Below, piece by piece: positions 56,894 through 64,000 of a stretch of 64,000 bases of DNA. The translations under genes and the position numbers were made by a program. Position 1 is the first letter of the stretch, and every line of letters begins with the position of its first letter. Origin of the DNA: Methylobacterium sp. E-045 (GTDB lineage: Bacteria > Pseudomonadota > Alphaproteobacteria > Rhizobiales > Beijerinckiaceae); assembly GCF_022829685.1 (NCBI RefSeq), contig NZ_JAKSYE010000086.1:62001-126000 (forward strand), given 5' to 3'. Below the pieces are notes generated by a model. It worked only from the letters and a program-made list of their open reading frames with translations, did no database searches and was not told the origin of the DNA.

Positions 56894-57315
56894 TCACCTA
56901 TCAATCGGATTTGGAGGTACGGGCCCCGGCCTACCGCCGATAGGCATCGTGCCAGGAGTGGTCGTCCCACCATCGACGAGAAGGGTGTCGCCGACGATGT
57001 AGTCGGACAGGTCGCAGGCTAGGAACGCGATGGCTGAGGCGATGTCCTCGACCCGTCCGATGCGACCATACGGGATCTGCGACACCGCACTGCGCAGATT
57101 TTTACCCTGCATCTGGCCCGCGTTAATGCCGGTCCTCACGGCGCCGGGTCGATGGCGTTCACGCGCAACCCGCGCGGGGCGAATTCCTGGGCGAGGGTGC
57201 ACATCAGCGTCGTCGTGCCGCCCTTCGAGGCCGCGTAATTAACGTGATCGCCCCACGGGATGCAGTCGTGTGACCTGAAGGCTCCCGACGCGATGGGAAC
57301 CAGCGTCGTCGGCTG
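56894..57315 (-). pseudogene. Broken short-chain dehydrogenase/reductase (SDR) gene
   Basis: The C-terminal half of a classical SDR is readable: the active site YAASKGG, then RVNAIDP, GAVRTGIN, IGRVEDIASAIAFLACDLS and YIVGDTLLVDGGTT. One base is missing near 57140-57149, where the frame shifts between NAIDP and GAVRT. The N-terminal Rossmann part with GxxxGxG is absent: homology stops near 57315. It resembles glucose 1-dehydrogenase-like SDRs. It is a decayed remnant left by rearrangement. Confidence 0.8.
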
Positions 57316-57399
57316 ACTTCCCGGCTATTGAGCCAGCCCCGGCTTCTGTTCACTTCCGGCCGTTTGTAGTTCGCGCCGATCAGTGTAACAGGCAATTTT

Positions 57400-58113
57400 T
57401 CAAATATCAAAAATCGCCTTTTCATCGTCTATCGAAGGTAACCGGGGGCTCCTAAGCAGTCTCAATCTTTCATGTCTTACATATGCTGCCCTTTCAATTT
57501 GTCCTCTTAGTGAACTTTGCATGATTTCACCGGGGACAGTTTCGAGAATATCTGAAATTGTTTGATATTTTATTGGTAAAAACAACCTCTTTTTCAGGAC
57601 GCTTTTATTGAGAGGTTCCTTCCCCCAATATGTTTTTAAATCACGAATGACAGGCTGGATTTGATCGAGCACGGCTGCTCCGTGTAATCGTGTGAATTCT
57701 AAGTGATCCATATCTTGATCGTCATCGTGCATCCGATTTATATCTCTCAAACAACATGCAGGAAATCCGTTTACATACAGATTCGACTCTGGTCTTGACA
57801 GACTAAATCTGAGATCAGTTGATATTTCTTGACAGTCAACTATTCCGAATGCGACGGCCTTAACGAGTAGGTCAACATCTTCAGTAAGTCGCTTGGGTCC
57901 AATTTTTATGAAAGGTAGCTTCTGTTCTCGCTGATACATACAGGCTTGTACGAAGCCGACAGCATCCAAATCAGAATTATGCCCAGTGAAGATTGCGCGA
58001 ATTCTGAGTTCGATGTCGGACGGCGCAAGCTGATTTATATCAGCAAATACTCGAGGTTTTTCTATTTCCTCGTGAAATATTTTGTAGAATTCTGCGCTTC
58101 CGATACCTATCAT
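57400..58113 (-). CDS. AT-rich orphan protein, 237 residues
   Basis: The protein is soluble with mixed alpha/beta composition: FADINQLAPSDIELRIRAIF, LDAVGFVQACMYQREQKLPF, KRLTEDVDLLVKAVAFGIV, and a basic C-terminal helix (QIERAAYVRHERLRLLRSP). Its DNA is much richer in A/T than the flanks, so it was acquired separately. No motif or family recognised. It lies downstream of the mqsRA operon and next to the SDR remnant. The AT-rich 200 bases upstream (58114-58311) contain no gene and probably its promoter. Confidence 0.65.
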   Translation of the reverse strand: MIGIGSAEFYKIFHEEIEKPRVFADINQLAPSDIELRIRAIFTGHNSDLDAVGFVQACMYQREQKLPFIKIGPKRLTEDVDLLVKAVAFGIVDCQEISTDLRFSLSRPESNLYVNGFPACCLRDINRMHDDDQDMDHLEFTRLHGAAVLDQIQPVIRDLKTYWGKEPLNKSVLKKRLFLPIKYQTISDILETVPGEIMQSSLRGQIERAAYVRHERLRLLRSPRLPSIDDEKAIFDI

Positions 58114-58311
58114 GCCATTATTATCTCTCGTTGAGAGTTTCGCGTAGCGAATGCGTGATAATTAGTCCGGGATGGATATGTACAAGTACAATACAATCCG
58201 ATGAGATAGATCGCGTGACAACGCTTATAGCTTCTTAGATGCGCTTTCATCAAAACCCCGTCACCAAGGTTACAGCAAATCGCCGCGGCACACCGAAACT
58301 GATGCCCGGGC

Positions 58312-58977
58312 TCAGGCCTTGAGCGCCTCGATGCTGTCGAGGAGGTCTGGGCCGCCGGTCCGGCGGGCGCTCCACTTGCGGAAGATCGCGAGGACACTGC
58401 GATCGGTGATGCCGTGGCGGGCTGGGTTGTTCTCGTCCAGGACGCGCCGGAGCCGGGCGGGGACGTCGCGGTGCCAGAACTTGGTATGGTTCGGGCCGAC
58501 CTCGCGTCCGAGTTCCTGGTAGGCGCCGTTGCCCGCCCAGCGCAGGCCCTTGGCGCCGAGCAGGGTACCGATCTCGCTGGCGCGGAAGTCGAGCTTCCGG
58601 CCGATACTGCCCGCGGTACAGATGTAGACCACTGCGGACTCCGCGGAGACGGTGGGCAGGTCCGGGGCGGCGCTCTCGCCGCCGACGCGGGCGAAGGCCT
58701 CCTCCGCCTTGCCGGTCCGGACGCCGTGCATCTCGGTGACGAGGAGCTCGACGCCGCGGGTGAGCCGCTCAATGAGCTCGCCTTGCCGCTGGAGGCGCTC
58801 ATCCTGTTCCCGGACACGCGCTAGATGCTCACCGCGCTCGGCGCGGAGGATCTCGTTCTGCTCCCGGAACTGTGCCGCGATGGTCTCTCCCACGTCGCGC
58901 CGGAAATCCTCCATATCCGCGAGGGGTTTCCTCGGCGGAAGGTGGTGGAGCACGCCCATGGGAGGCTTCTCGCTCAT
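58312..58977 (-). CDS. Third gene of the mqsRA operon, coiled-coil protein
   Basis: The 221-residue product has an N-terminal coiled coil (about 25-85, AAQFREQNEILRAERGEHLA, EQDERLQRQGELIERL) and a C-terminal domain (about 115-215) with DFRASEIGTLLGAKGLRWAG and GPNHTKFWHRDVPARLRRVL, suggesting a DNA-binding winged-helix fold. Its ATG overlaps the mqsA stop by four bases, so it is coupled to the toxin-antitoxin pair. Not a standard member of such pairs; function unknown. Confidence 0.65.
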   Translation of the reverse strand: MSEKPPMGVLHHLPPRKPLADMEDFRRDVGETIAAQFREQNEILRAERGEHLARVREQDERLQRQGELIERLTRGVELLVTEMHGVRTGKAEEAFARVGGESAAPDLPTVSAESAVVYICTAGSIGRKLDFRASEIGTLLGAKGLRWAGNGAYQELGREVGPNHTKFWHRDVPARLRRVLDENNPARHGITDRSVLAIFRKWSARRTGGPDLLDSIEALKA

Positions 58978-59576
58978 GCGGCGACGGCTTCCGGGTTCGC
59001 GTGGTTACCGTGGAAGGCGTCGAAGGCCGCGTCGGCAGCGAGGGCGGCGAAGCGCTCGTGGTCGATCTCGGTGCGCCGCCCGAGGGCGTCGCGCATGACG
59101 GCGTGGGCGCGCTTGCGATCGTCAAGCTCGATCTGGGCGAAGACGCCCTCGGCCTCCGGGTTTACGACCCCGGCCGCAAGCATCTCGCGGCGGGCGAGGT
59201 AGGGGTCCCGGGCTAGGGCTCGGATGTAGCGGTCGGCGACCTTGCTCTGAGGAACCTTGCCGCGCTCCCAGCGGGTCCAGGTCTTCGGGCCGGTGGAGAG
59301 GATCTGTTCCATGTCGGCCTGGCGGAGCTTGTACTTGAGGCGGATGGCGTTGAGCTCGGCGGCGGACAGGAGCCCGTCCATCTCTCGCACGGCGTTGGCG
59401 ACGGCGAGCTCGTGCTCGGAGATCTGAGAGCCCTGATAGCTGACGTTCCCGCATTCGGCACAGGCCATGCGACGGTCCTGGATGGCGAGGCTCTTCCCCG
59501 ACCGTTCGACCACGAAGGGCTCGACGCGCTCGCAGACCGCGATCGCCTCGCAGGCTTGGCAGGCCTCCATCGTCAT
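58974..59576 (-). CDS. mqsA: MqsA-type antitoxin
   Basis: This 200-residue protein has an N-terminal zinc-binding part (CQACE near residue 5 and CAECG near 38), then the helix-turn-helix of MqsA-like antitoxins: LNAIRLKYKLRQADMEQIL, STGPKTWTRWERGKVPQSK. An extra C-terminal extension of about 65 residues exceeds E. coli MqsA (131 residues). It overlaps the toxin gene by four bases. It neutralises MqsR and probably represses the operon through its helix-turn-helix. Confidence 0.85.
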   Translation of the reverse strand: MTMEACQACEAIAVCERVEPFVVERSGKSLAIQDRRMACAECGNVSYQGSQISEHELAVANAVREMDGLLSAAELNAIRLKYKLRQADMEQILSTGPKTWTRWERGKVPQSKVADRYIRALARDPYLARREMLAAGVVNPEAEGVFAQIELDDRKRAHAVMRDALGRRTEIDHERFAALAADAAFDAFHGNHANPEAVAA

Positions 59577-59890
59577 CGATCGATATCCTTCTTGAATGAG
59601 GTGACGACCAGGACGTCAGCGCCGGTGACCAGCAGCTTCAGGAACATCCAGTCGGCGCAGTCGTCGACCCAGATCGAGTAGTAGTCCGACACGGTGGTCG
59701 GGTGGTGTCTTCGCGTCGGCTCGGACTTGCTGAAGTGCGCCTCGCCCAATTCCGTCTGGATGATCGCCCGCAGGTCGTCCGTGTCGAGCTTACGGGTCCT
59801 GAGCTCTTCGAGGACGGGAGAAAAGAACGAACAGGCCTCCTCGTCGGCGGCGAGCGCGCGGACCTTTGCCAGGGGATTGTGCGGCGTCAT
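59573..59890 (-). CDS. mqsR: MqsR-type mRNA interferase toxin
   Basis: The start ATG at 59890 is preceded by GGAGG at six bases, better than the in-frame ATG at 59914. The 105-residue protein carries HHPTTVSDYYSIWVDDCADW and MFLKLLVTGADVLVVTSFKK, the family signature of MqsR ribonucleases. As in E. coli, the toxin gene precedes the antitoxin. The fold is RelE-like, and MqsR cleaves mRNA at GCU sites in E. coli. Specificity here is untested. Confidence 0.85.
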   Translation of the reverse strand: MTPHNPLAKVRALAADEEACSFFSPVLEELRTRKLDTDDLRAIIQTELGEAHFSKSEPTRRHHPTTVSDYYSIWVDDCADWMFLKLLVTGADVLVVTSFKKDIDR

Positions 59891-59903
59891 CCAGCCTCCA
59901 AGA

Positions 59904-59920
59904 GGTAGCACCATGCTACC
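59904..59920. promoter_or_regulatory. Probable operator of the mqsRA operon
   Basis: GGTAGC-ACCAT-GCTACC is a perfect six-base inverted repeat located 14 bases upstream of the chosen mqsR start, in position to bind the MqsA helix-turn-helix. Confidence 0.55.
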
Positions 59921-60277
59921 CGAACTTCAACCGCGGCATTCTGCTGAGGCTGGCGGCCCGGCTCCCTTGGTTGATCCCCGGTAAGCGTGGCCTGGAGGGT
60001 TTTACGCATGGGCCGGTGCGCGGTTCCGTCCCTTCGTGGAAGGGGCCGCCCGTGCCTAACCCAGCTCCATCTTCGGCTTGTCGGACGATCGCCAGGACCG
60101 GTTCCAAACTAGGTGCGCAGCATGTCCGATGCCCGGTCCCGCTCCTCGCCGACCTGCTCGGGCGGCCGGGAATCGCGACGCTACGGCGACCCCAGACGCA
60201 GAGGGGGGCGACGTCTCCGCGGACGCACCCCCGAGCATGTCGGCATTCGGATAGGCGCCCTGGGACGCCCGTCCGGC
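59921..60277. other. Intergenic region between mqsR and the efflux genes
   Basis: About 360 bases; no supported gene. Part is GC-rich and open in several frames. The promoter of the efflux operon should lie here but no clear box was found. Confidence 0.35.
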
Positions 60278-60676
60278 ATGTACGAGCGCCTCCGGATCGT
60301 CCATAAGGCAGTCATGAGCGCGGGATTCCCGATCAGGGCCTACGAGGCGTCGCGCGGCTGGTGGGCGACCGCCGTCCGCCTGCTGTCGTTCGTCCTCCTC
60401 CTGGCGCTCATGGCGCCCTGTGCGATTTCCTCCGCCGACGCCCATCGCCTTCCTGATCACGCGCCCGCGTTCGCCACGTCCTCGCATAAGGGTGCGCCGG
60501 ACCAGCCCGACGGGTGCCCGGCCTGCCATGCGACCTGCGGCTGCCATCTGGCCATTGGCATCGAGGCGTCACCCGGGATTCCGATCGCCACCGCCGGACG
60601 CCCGTCCTATGCCACGGCCGACGTCACCGTAGCCTCGATCTCCGCCGGTCGCCTTCCAAGGCCCCCTCGCGCCTGA
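60278..60676 (+). CDS. Cys-rich membrane-anchored protein preceding metal efflux genes
   Basis: From ATG 60278 (or 60314) the protein is up to 132 residues: a hydrophobic signal or anchor segment (VRLLSFVLLLALMAPCAISS), a His-containing stretch (DAHRLPDHAPAFATSSHK) and CPACHATCGCH, a cluster of four Cys and two His suited to binding metal. It sits 140 bases before the RND adaptor gene. Small proteins of this kind often precede czc/cus operons and are thought to be periplasmic metal-binding accessories. Confidence 0.65.
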   Translation: MYERLRIVHKAVMSAGFPIRAYEASRGWWATAVRLLSFVLLLALMAPCAISSADAHRLPDHAPAFATSSHKGAPDQPDGCPACHATCGCHLAIGIEASPGIPIATAGRPSYATADVTVASISAGRLPRPPRA

Positions 60677-60815
60677 GGCGGCACCGCCACGGCCGTGGCG
60701 GATGCAGACCGGACATCCCAGCGGATGCCGGCTCCTTGAGCGAGCTTGACTTGAACCGGACCGTCGACCCAGCCCCAGGCGGTGACCGCGGTCCTATGCG
60801 AACGGCCTCCCTTCC

Positions 60816-62123
60816 ATGCGTGCAATCATATCCGTGGCCCTCCTGGCCATAGGCGTCGCCATCGGCGGTGCCGTCCCCCGCGTGTCCGAGACCGTGCGGG
60901 GCGCGCTGGCCGCCGCCGGCCTGTCCTCCACCGCGGCCAAGACTCCGGCGACCAACGCGGCCGTGACCGGGGCGCAGGCCACCAAGGTCGACGGCGACCA
61001 CAAACACGCCGAGGGCGAGGCGCACGGCCACGACGAGGCAAGCGAGGGCAAGATCAAGATGACGGCCGAGCAGGCCGCCGAGCAGGACATCAAGCTGGCG
61101 CATGTCGAGGGCGGCATCCTCTCGCGCCATCTCCTGGTGCCCGGCACCATCACCCAGGACGCCGACCGGATCGCCCGGGTGCCTGCGCGGGTCGCCGGGA
61201 CAGTGGCGGAGATGCGCAAGCGTCTCGGCGAGGACGTCGCCAAGGGCGAGATCGTCGCCGTCCTGGACAGCCGCGAGGTCGCGGATGCCAAGAGCGACTT
61301 CCTCACCGCGACGGTCAAGGCGGATCTGGAAAAGACCAACTTCGACCGGCAGCAGGCCCTCTGGGACAAGAGGATCTCGGCGGAATCGGCCTTCCTGAAC
61401 GCGAAGGCCGCCTACTCCGAGGCGGGCCTGCGGGTCGATCTCTCCCGCCAGAAGCTATCGGCCCTCGGGCTGAACGCGACCGAGGTCGCCGCCGCGGCCA
61501 AGAAGGACGAAACCACTCCGAACTTGTCGTCGCTTCGCCGCTTCGAGCTCAGGTCCCCCCTCGCGGGGCGGATCGTGGAGCGCAAGGTCGACGTCGGAAC
61601 GAAGGTCGGCAGCGAGGGGGACCCGGCCGACGTCTATACCGTGGCCGACCTCTCCTCCCTCTGGATCGAGCTCCCCGTCCCCACCACCGAGCTGTCCAAG
61701 GTCCGCGAGGGCGCCAGGGTGACTATCGTCGGGGGCGAGGACGCTCCCCGCCCCGAGGGCAAGGTCGTCTTCGTCAGCCCGATCCTCAACCCGGAGACGC
61801 GCTCGGCCCGGGTCATCGTCGCCCTGCCGAACAAGGACATGTCCTGGCGCCCGGGCACCTTCGTCACGACCGAGATCGAGATCGCCCAGGACAAGGTCGC
61901 GGTGCGGCTGCCGAAGTCCGCCATCCAGACCATCGGCGGCGAGAAGGTGGTGTTCGTGCGGACCGAGGAGGGCTTCTCGAAGCGAGAGGTGACCCTCGGC
62001 AAGGCGGACGACGATGCCTACGAGGTCGTCGCCGGCCTGGAGCCCGGCGACGAGGTCGCGGTGGCCAACTCCTTCGTCCTGAAGGCCGAGCTCGGCAAGG
62101 CCGAAGCCGACCACGACCACTGA
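60816..62123 (+). CDS. czcB: RND efflux periplasmic adaptor (CzcB-like)
   Basis: This 435-residue protein has an N-terminal export signal (MRAIISVALLAIGVAIGGAV), a His-rich metal-binding stretch (DGDHKHAEGEAHGHDE, about residues 59-75), then the adaptor domains: lipoyl/barrel-sandwich (VPARVAGTVAEMRKRLGEDV, FELRSPLAGRIVERKVDVG), an alpha-hairpin (KADLEKTNFDRQQALWDK) and beta-barrel (LPVPTTELSKVREGARVTIV). It links the inner-membrane pump to an outer-membrane channel. The His-rich part points to divalent metal rather than drugs. Confidence 0.9.
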   Translation: MRAIISVALLAIGVAIGGAVPRVSETVRGALAAAGLSSTAAKTPATNAAVTGAQATKVDGDHKHAEGEAHGHDEASEGKIKMTAEQAAEQDIKLAHVEGGILSRHLLVPGTITQDADRIARVPARVAGTVAEMRKRLGEDVAKGEIVAVLDSREVADAKSDFLTATVKADLEKTNFDRQQALWDKRISAESAFLNAKAAYSEAGLRVDLSRQKLSALGLNATEVAAAAKKDETTPNLSSLRRFELRSPLAGRIVERKVDVGTKVGSEGDPADVYTVADLSSLWIELPVPTTELSKVREGARVTIVGGEDAPRPEGKVVFVSPILNPETRSARVIVALPNKDMSWRPGTFVTTEIEIAQDKVAVRLPKSAIQTIGGEKVVFVRTEEGFSKREVTLGKADDDAYEVVAGLEPGDEVAVANSFVLKAELGKAEADHDH

Positions 62124-62134
62124 GGGCGGCCGCC

Positions 62135-64000
62135 ATGATCTCGAAGATCCTCGACTTCTCCGTCCGCCAGCGTTGGCTCGTGGTGCTCCTGTCGCTGCTC
62201 GCGGCCGGGTTCGGCGTGTTCTCGCTGACGAAGCTTCCCATCGACGCGGTGCCGGACATCACCAACAACCAGGTGCAGATCAACACCACTGCGCCCTCGC
62301 TCTCGCCGAACGACATCGAGCGCATCATCACGTATCAGGTCGAGACCGCGCTCGCAGGCATCAAGGGCCTGGAATACACCCGCTCGCTATCCCGGAACGG
62401 GTTCTCCCAGGTCACCGCCGTCTTCTCCGAGGCGACGAACATCTACTTCGCCCGCCAGCAGGTCGCCGAGCGTCTTCAGGAGGCCGAGGCGGCGATGCCG
62501 TCCGGGGTCGAGCCGCGCATGGGGCCGATCTCGACGGGCCTGGGCGAGATCTACATGTGGTCGGTGCACTACGCGAAACCTGCTGAGCGCAAGGTCTCGA
62601 AGCCCGGCAAACCCGGTTGGCAGCCGGACGGCAGCTACCTCACACCCGAGGGCCAGAGGCTCTCGACGGAGCTCGAACGCACGGCCTACCTGCGCACGGT
62701 CCAGGACTGGATCATCCGCCCACAGGTGAGGACCGTCCCGGGCGTGGCCGGCGTCGACGGCATCGGCGGCTTCGAGAAGCAGTACCACGTCCAGCCCGAT
62801 CCGATGAGGCTGACGGCCCTCGACCTGTCCTTCGCCGACATCGGGCGGGCGCTGGAGGCTAATAACGCCAACCAGGGTGCGCGCTACCTGGAAGACAACG
62901 GCGAGGGCTACGTCGTGCGCGCCGCCGGCCGCTTGGAGAGCATGGAGGACATTGGCTCCGTCGTCGTGACCACGCGCGGCGGCGTGCCGGTCCGCATCTC
63001 CGACGTCGCCGAGGTGCGGATCGGGCGCGATCTGCGCACCGGGTCAGGCAGCGAGGACGGGCAGGAGGTCGTCATCGGCACCGCCCTGATGCTCATCGGC
63101 GAGAACAGCCGCACCGTCGCCGCCGCGGTCGACGCGCGCATGACCGGCATCCGGCGCACGCTCCCGCCCGGCGTCGAGGTCCAGACGGTCCTCAACCGCA
63201 CGGTCCTGGTCGAGGCCACCATCCGGACGGTCGCCAAGAACCTGGCCGAGGGCGCGGCCCTCGTCGTGGTCATCCTGTTCCTGCTGCTCGGCAACATCCG
63301 CGCGGCCATCGTCACGGCCCTCGTCATCCCGGTGGCGATGCTGATGACCATGACGGGCATGGTCCAGGGCCGCATCAGCGCCAACCTGATGAGCCTTGGG
63401 GCCCTCGATTTCGGCCTCATCGTCGACGGGGCAGTCATCATCACCGAGAACGCCCTTCGCCATCTCGCCGAACGCCAAGGGGAACTCGGGCGAAAGCTCG
63501 ACCTGGAGGAGCGCCTCGCCACCGTGCGGGCCTCGGCCGAGGAGATGATCAAGCCCTCCCTCTACGGGCAGGCCATCATCATCCTCGTCTACGTGCCGCT
63601 CCTCACCTTCACCGGGGTCGAGGGCAAGATGTTCGAGCCGATGGCGCTCACCGTCATCATCGCCCTGGTCGCGGCCTTCGTCCTGTCGCTCACCTTCGTC
63701 CCGGCGATGATCTCCATCGTCATCACCGGCAAGGTCACCGAGACCGACAACCTCTTCGTCCGGGCGATCAAGGCCGCCTACCGCCCAGTCCTCGGGGCCG
63801 CCCTGCGCGTGCCCATGCTGTTCGTCGCGGTCGCCCTGGTGTTGCTTGTCGGGGCAGGCATCCTGTTCAGGGGTCTGGGGCAGGAGTTCATCCCGCAGCT
63901 CGACGAGAAGAGCATCGCGTTGAACGCCCAGCGCATCCCGTCGACGTCCCTGTCGCAATCGCAGGCGATGCAGCTGAAGGTCGAGCAGGCCATCGGCCGG
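62135..64000 (+). CDS. czcA: CzcA-type heavy-metal RND pump (3' end outside window)
   Basis: ATG 62135 follows the adaptor stop by 11 bases; 622 codons are open to the window edge. It begins MISKILDFSVRQRWLVVLLS (first helix), then KLPIDAVPDITNNQVQI and GLEYTRSLSRNGFSQVTAVF, the porter domain of heavy-metal RND pumps. The helix-4 motif reads DFGLIVDGAVIITEN, close to DFG-x3-DGA-x3-VEN, which marks the Zn/Co/Cd class (HME1) rather than the Cu/Ag class. The full protein should be about 1050 residues. No CzcC was seen upstream. Confidence 0.92.
   Translation, partial: MISKILDFSVRQRWLVVLLSLLAAGFGVFSLTKLPIDAVPDITNNQVQINTTAPSLSPNDIERIITYQVETALAGIKGLEYTRSLSRNGFSQVTAVFSEATNIYFARQQVAERLQEAEAAMPSGVEPRMGPISTGLGEIYMWSVHYAKPAERKVSKPGKPGWQPDGSYLTPEGQRLSTELERTAYLRTVQDWIIRPQVRTVPGVAGVDGIGGFEKQYHVQPDPMRLTALDLSFADIGRALEANNANQGARYLEDNGEGYVVRAAGRLESMEDIGSVVVTTRGGVPVRISDVAEVRIGRDLRTGSGSEDGQEVVIGTALMLIGENSRTVAAAVDARMTGIRRTLPPGVEVQTVLNRTVLVEATIRTVAKNLAEGAALVVVILFLLLGNIRAAIVTALVIPVAMLMTMTGMVQGRISANLMSLGALDFGLIVDGAVIITENALRHLAERQGELGRKLDLEERLATVRASAEEMIKPSLYGQAIIILVYVPLLTFTGVEGKMFEPMALTVIIALVAAFVLSLTFVPAMISIVITGKVTETDNLFVRAIKAAYRPVLGAALRVPMLFVAVALVLLVGAGILFRGLGQEFIPQLDEKSIALNAQRIPSTSLSQSQAMQLKVEQAIGR

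Overview
The window looks like chromosome from a GC-rich alphaproteobacterium of the Methylobacterium/Methylorubrum type (order Hyphomicrobiales). This is inferred from the gene set and its orders (ftsK-lolA, rpsO-pnp, argD-argF), from GcrA, DUF3597 and PilZ proteins, and from short palindromic intergenic repeats. It was not tested by any search.

Positions 1-31.9 kb are mainly core chromosome. They hold the end of a MazE/MazF toxin-antitoxin pair, speG, argE, apaG, a long dCTP-deaminase-like gene, hslO, the argD-argF arginine operon with a good sigma-70-like promoter, and a RidA/phosphodiesterase pair. A run of plus-strand genes (FemAB-like acetyltransferase, M20 amidohydrolase, glutathione peroxidase) follows. 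Then come a CDF metal transporter, a HIT protein, nadE, an FtsK translocase without visible membrane segments, lolA, plsC, xth, threonine aldolase, rpsO, pnp and an orphan polyamine-binding protein.

Positions 31.9-33.8 kb are a sharply AT-rich insert with three tightly packed genes: an HNH nuclease, a protein I do not recognise, and a minimal nucleotidyltransferase. It has its own promoter-like leader and the architecture of an effector/regulator conflict system. It is my best candidate for an undescribed system.

Positions 34.5-42.1 kb return to the chromosome: a DUF3597 protein, a three-gene sulfonate/nitrate-type ABC importer, a PhnA-domain protein, adenine deaminase and small secreted or membrane proteins.

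At 42125-42171 lies the 3' half of a tRNA-Gly(GCC), followed on the minus strand by a terminator-like hairpin. This is the signature of a tRNA-integrated element, and a tyrosine integrase lies 3 kb to its right. The rest of the window (42.2-64 kb) reads as a genomic island that continues past the right edge. It holds a PadR repressor with a large operator, many small unknown proteins, a translationally coupled operon led by a GcrA homologue, and an IS630-type insertion that splits a gene seven codons after its start. It also holds a zinc-hook RloC/AAA_13-like ATPase, a broken short-chain dehydrogenase, an AT-rich orphan gene, an mqsR-mqsA toxin-antitoxin pair coupled to a third gene, and a heavy-metal efflux operon (periplasmic adaptor plus CzcA-type pump, the latter running off the window).

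No CRISPR array, rRNA gene, complete tRNA or replication origin was seen.
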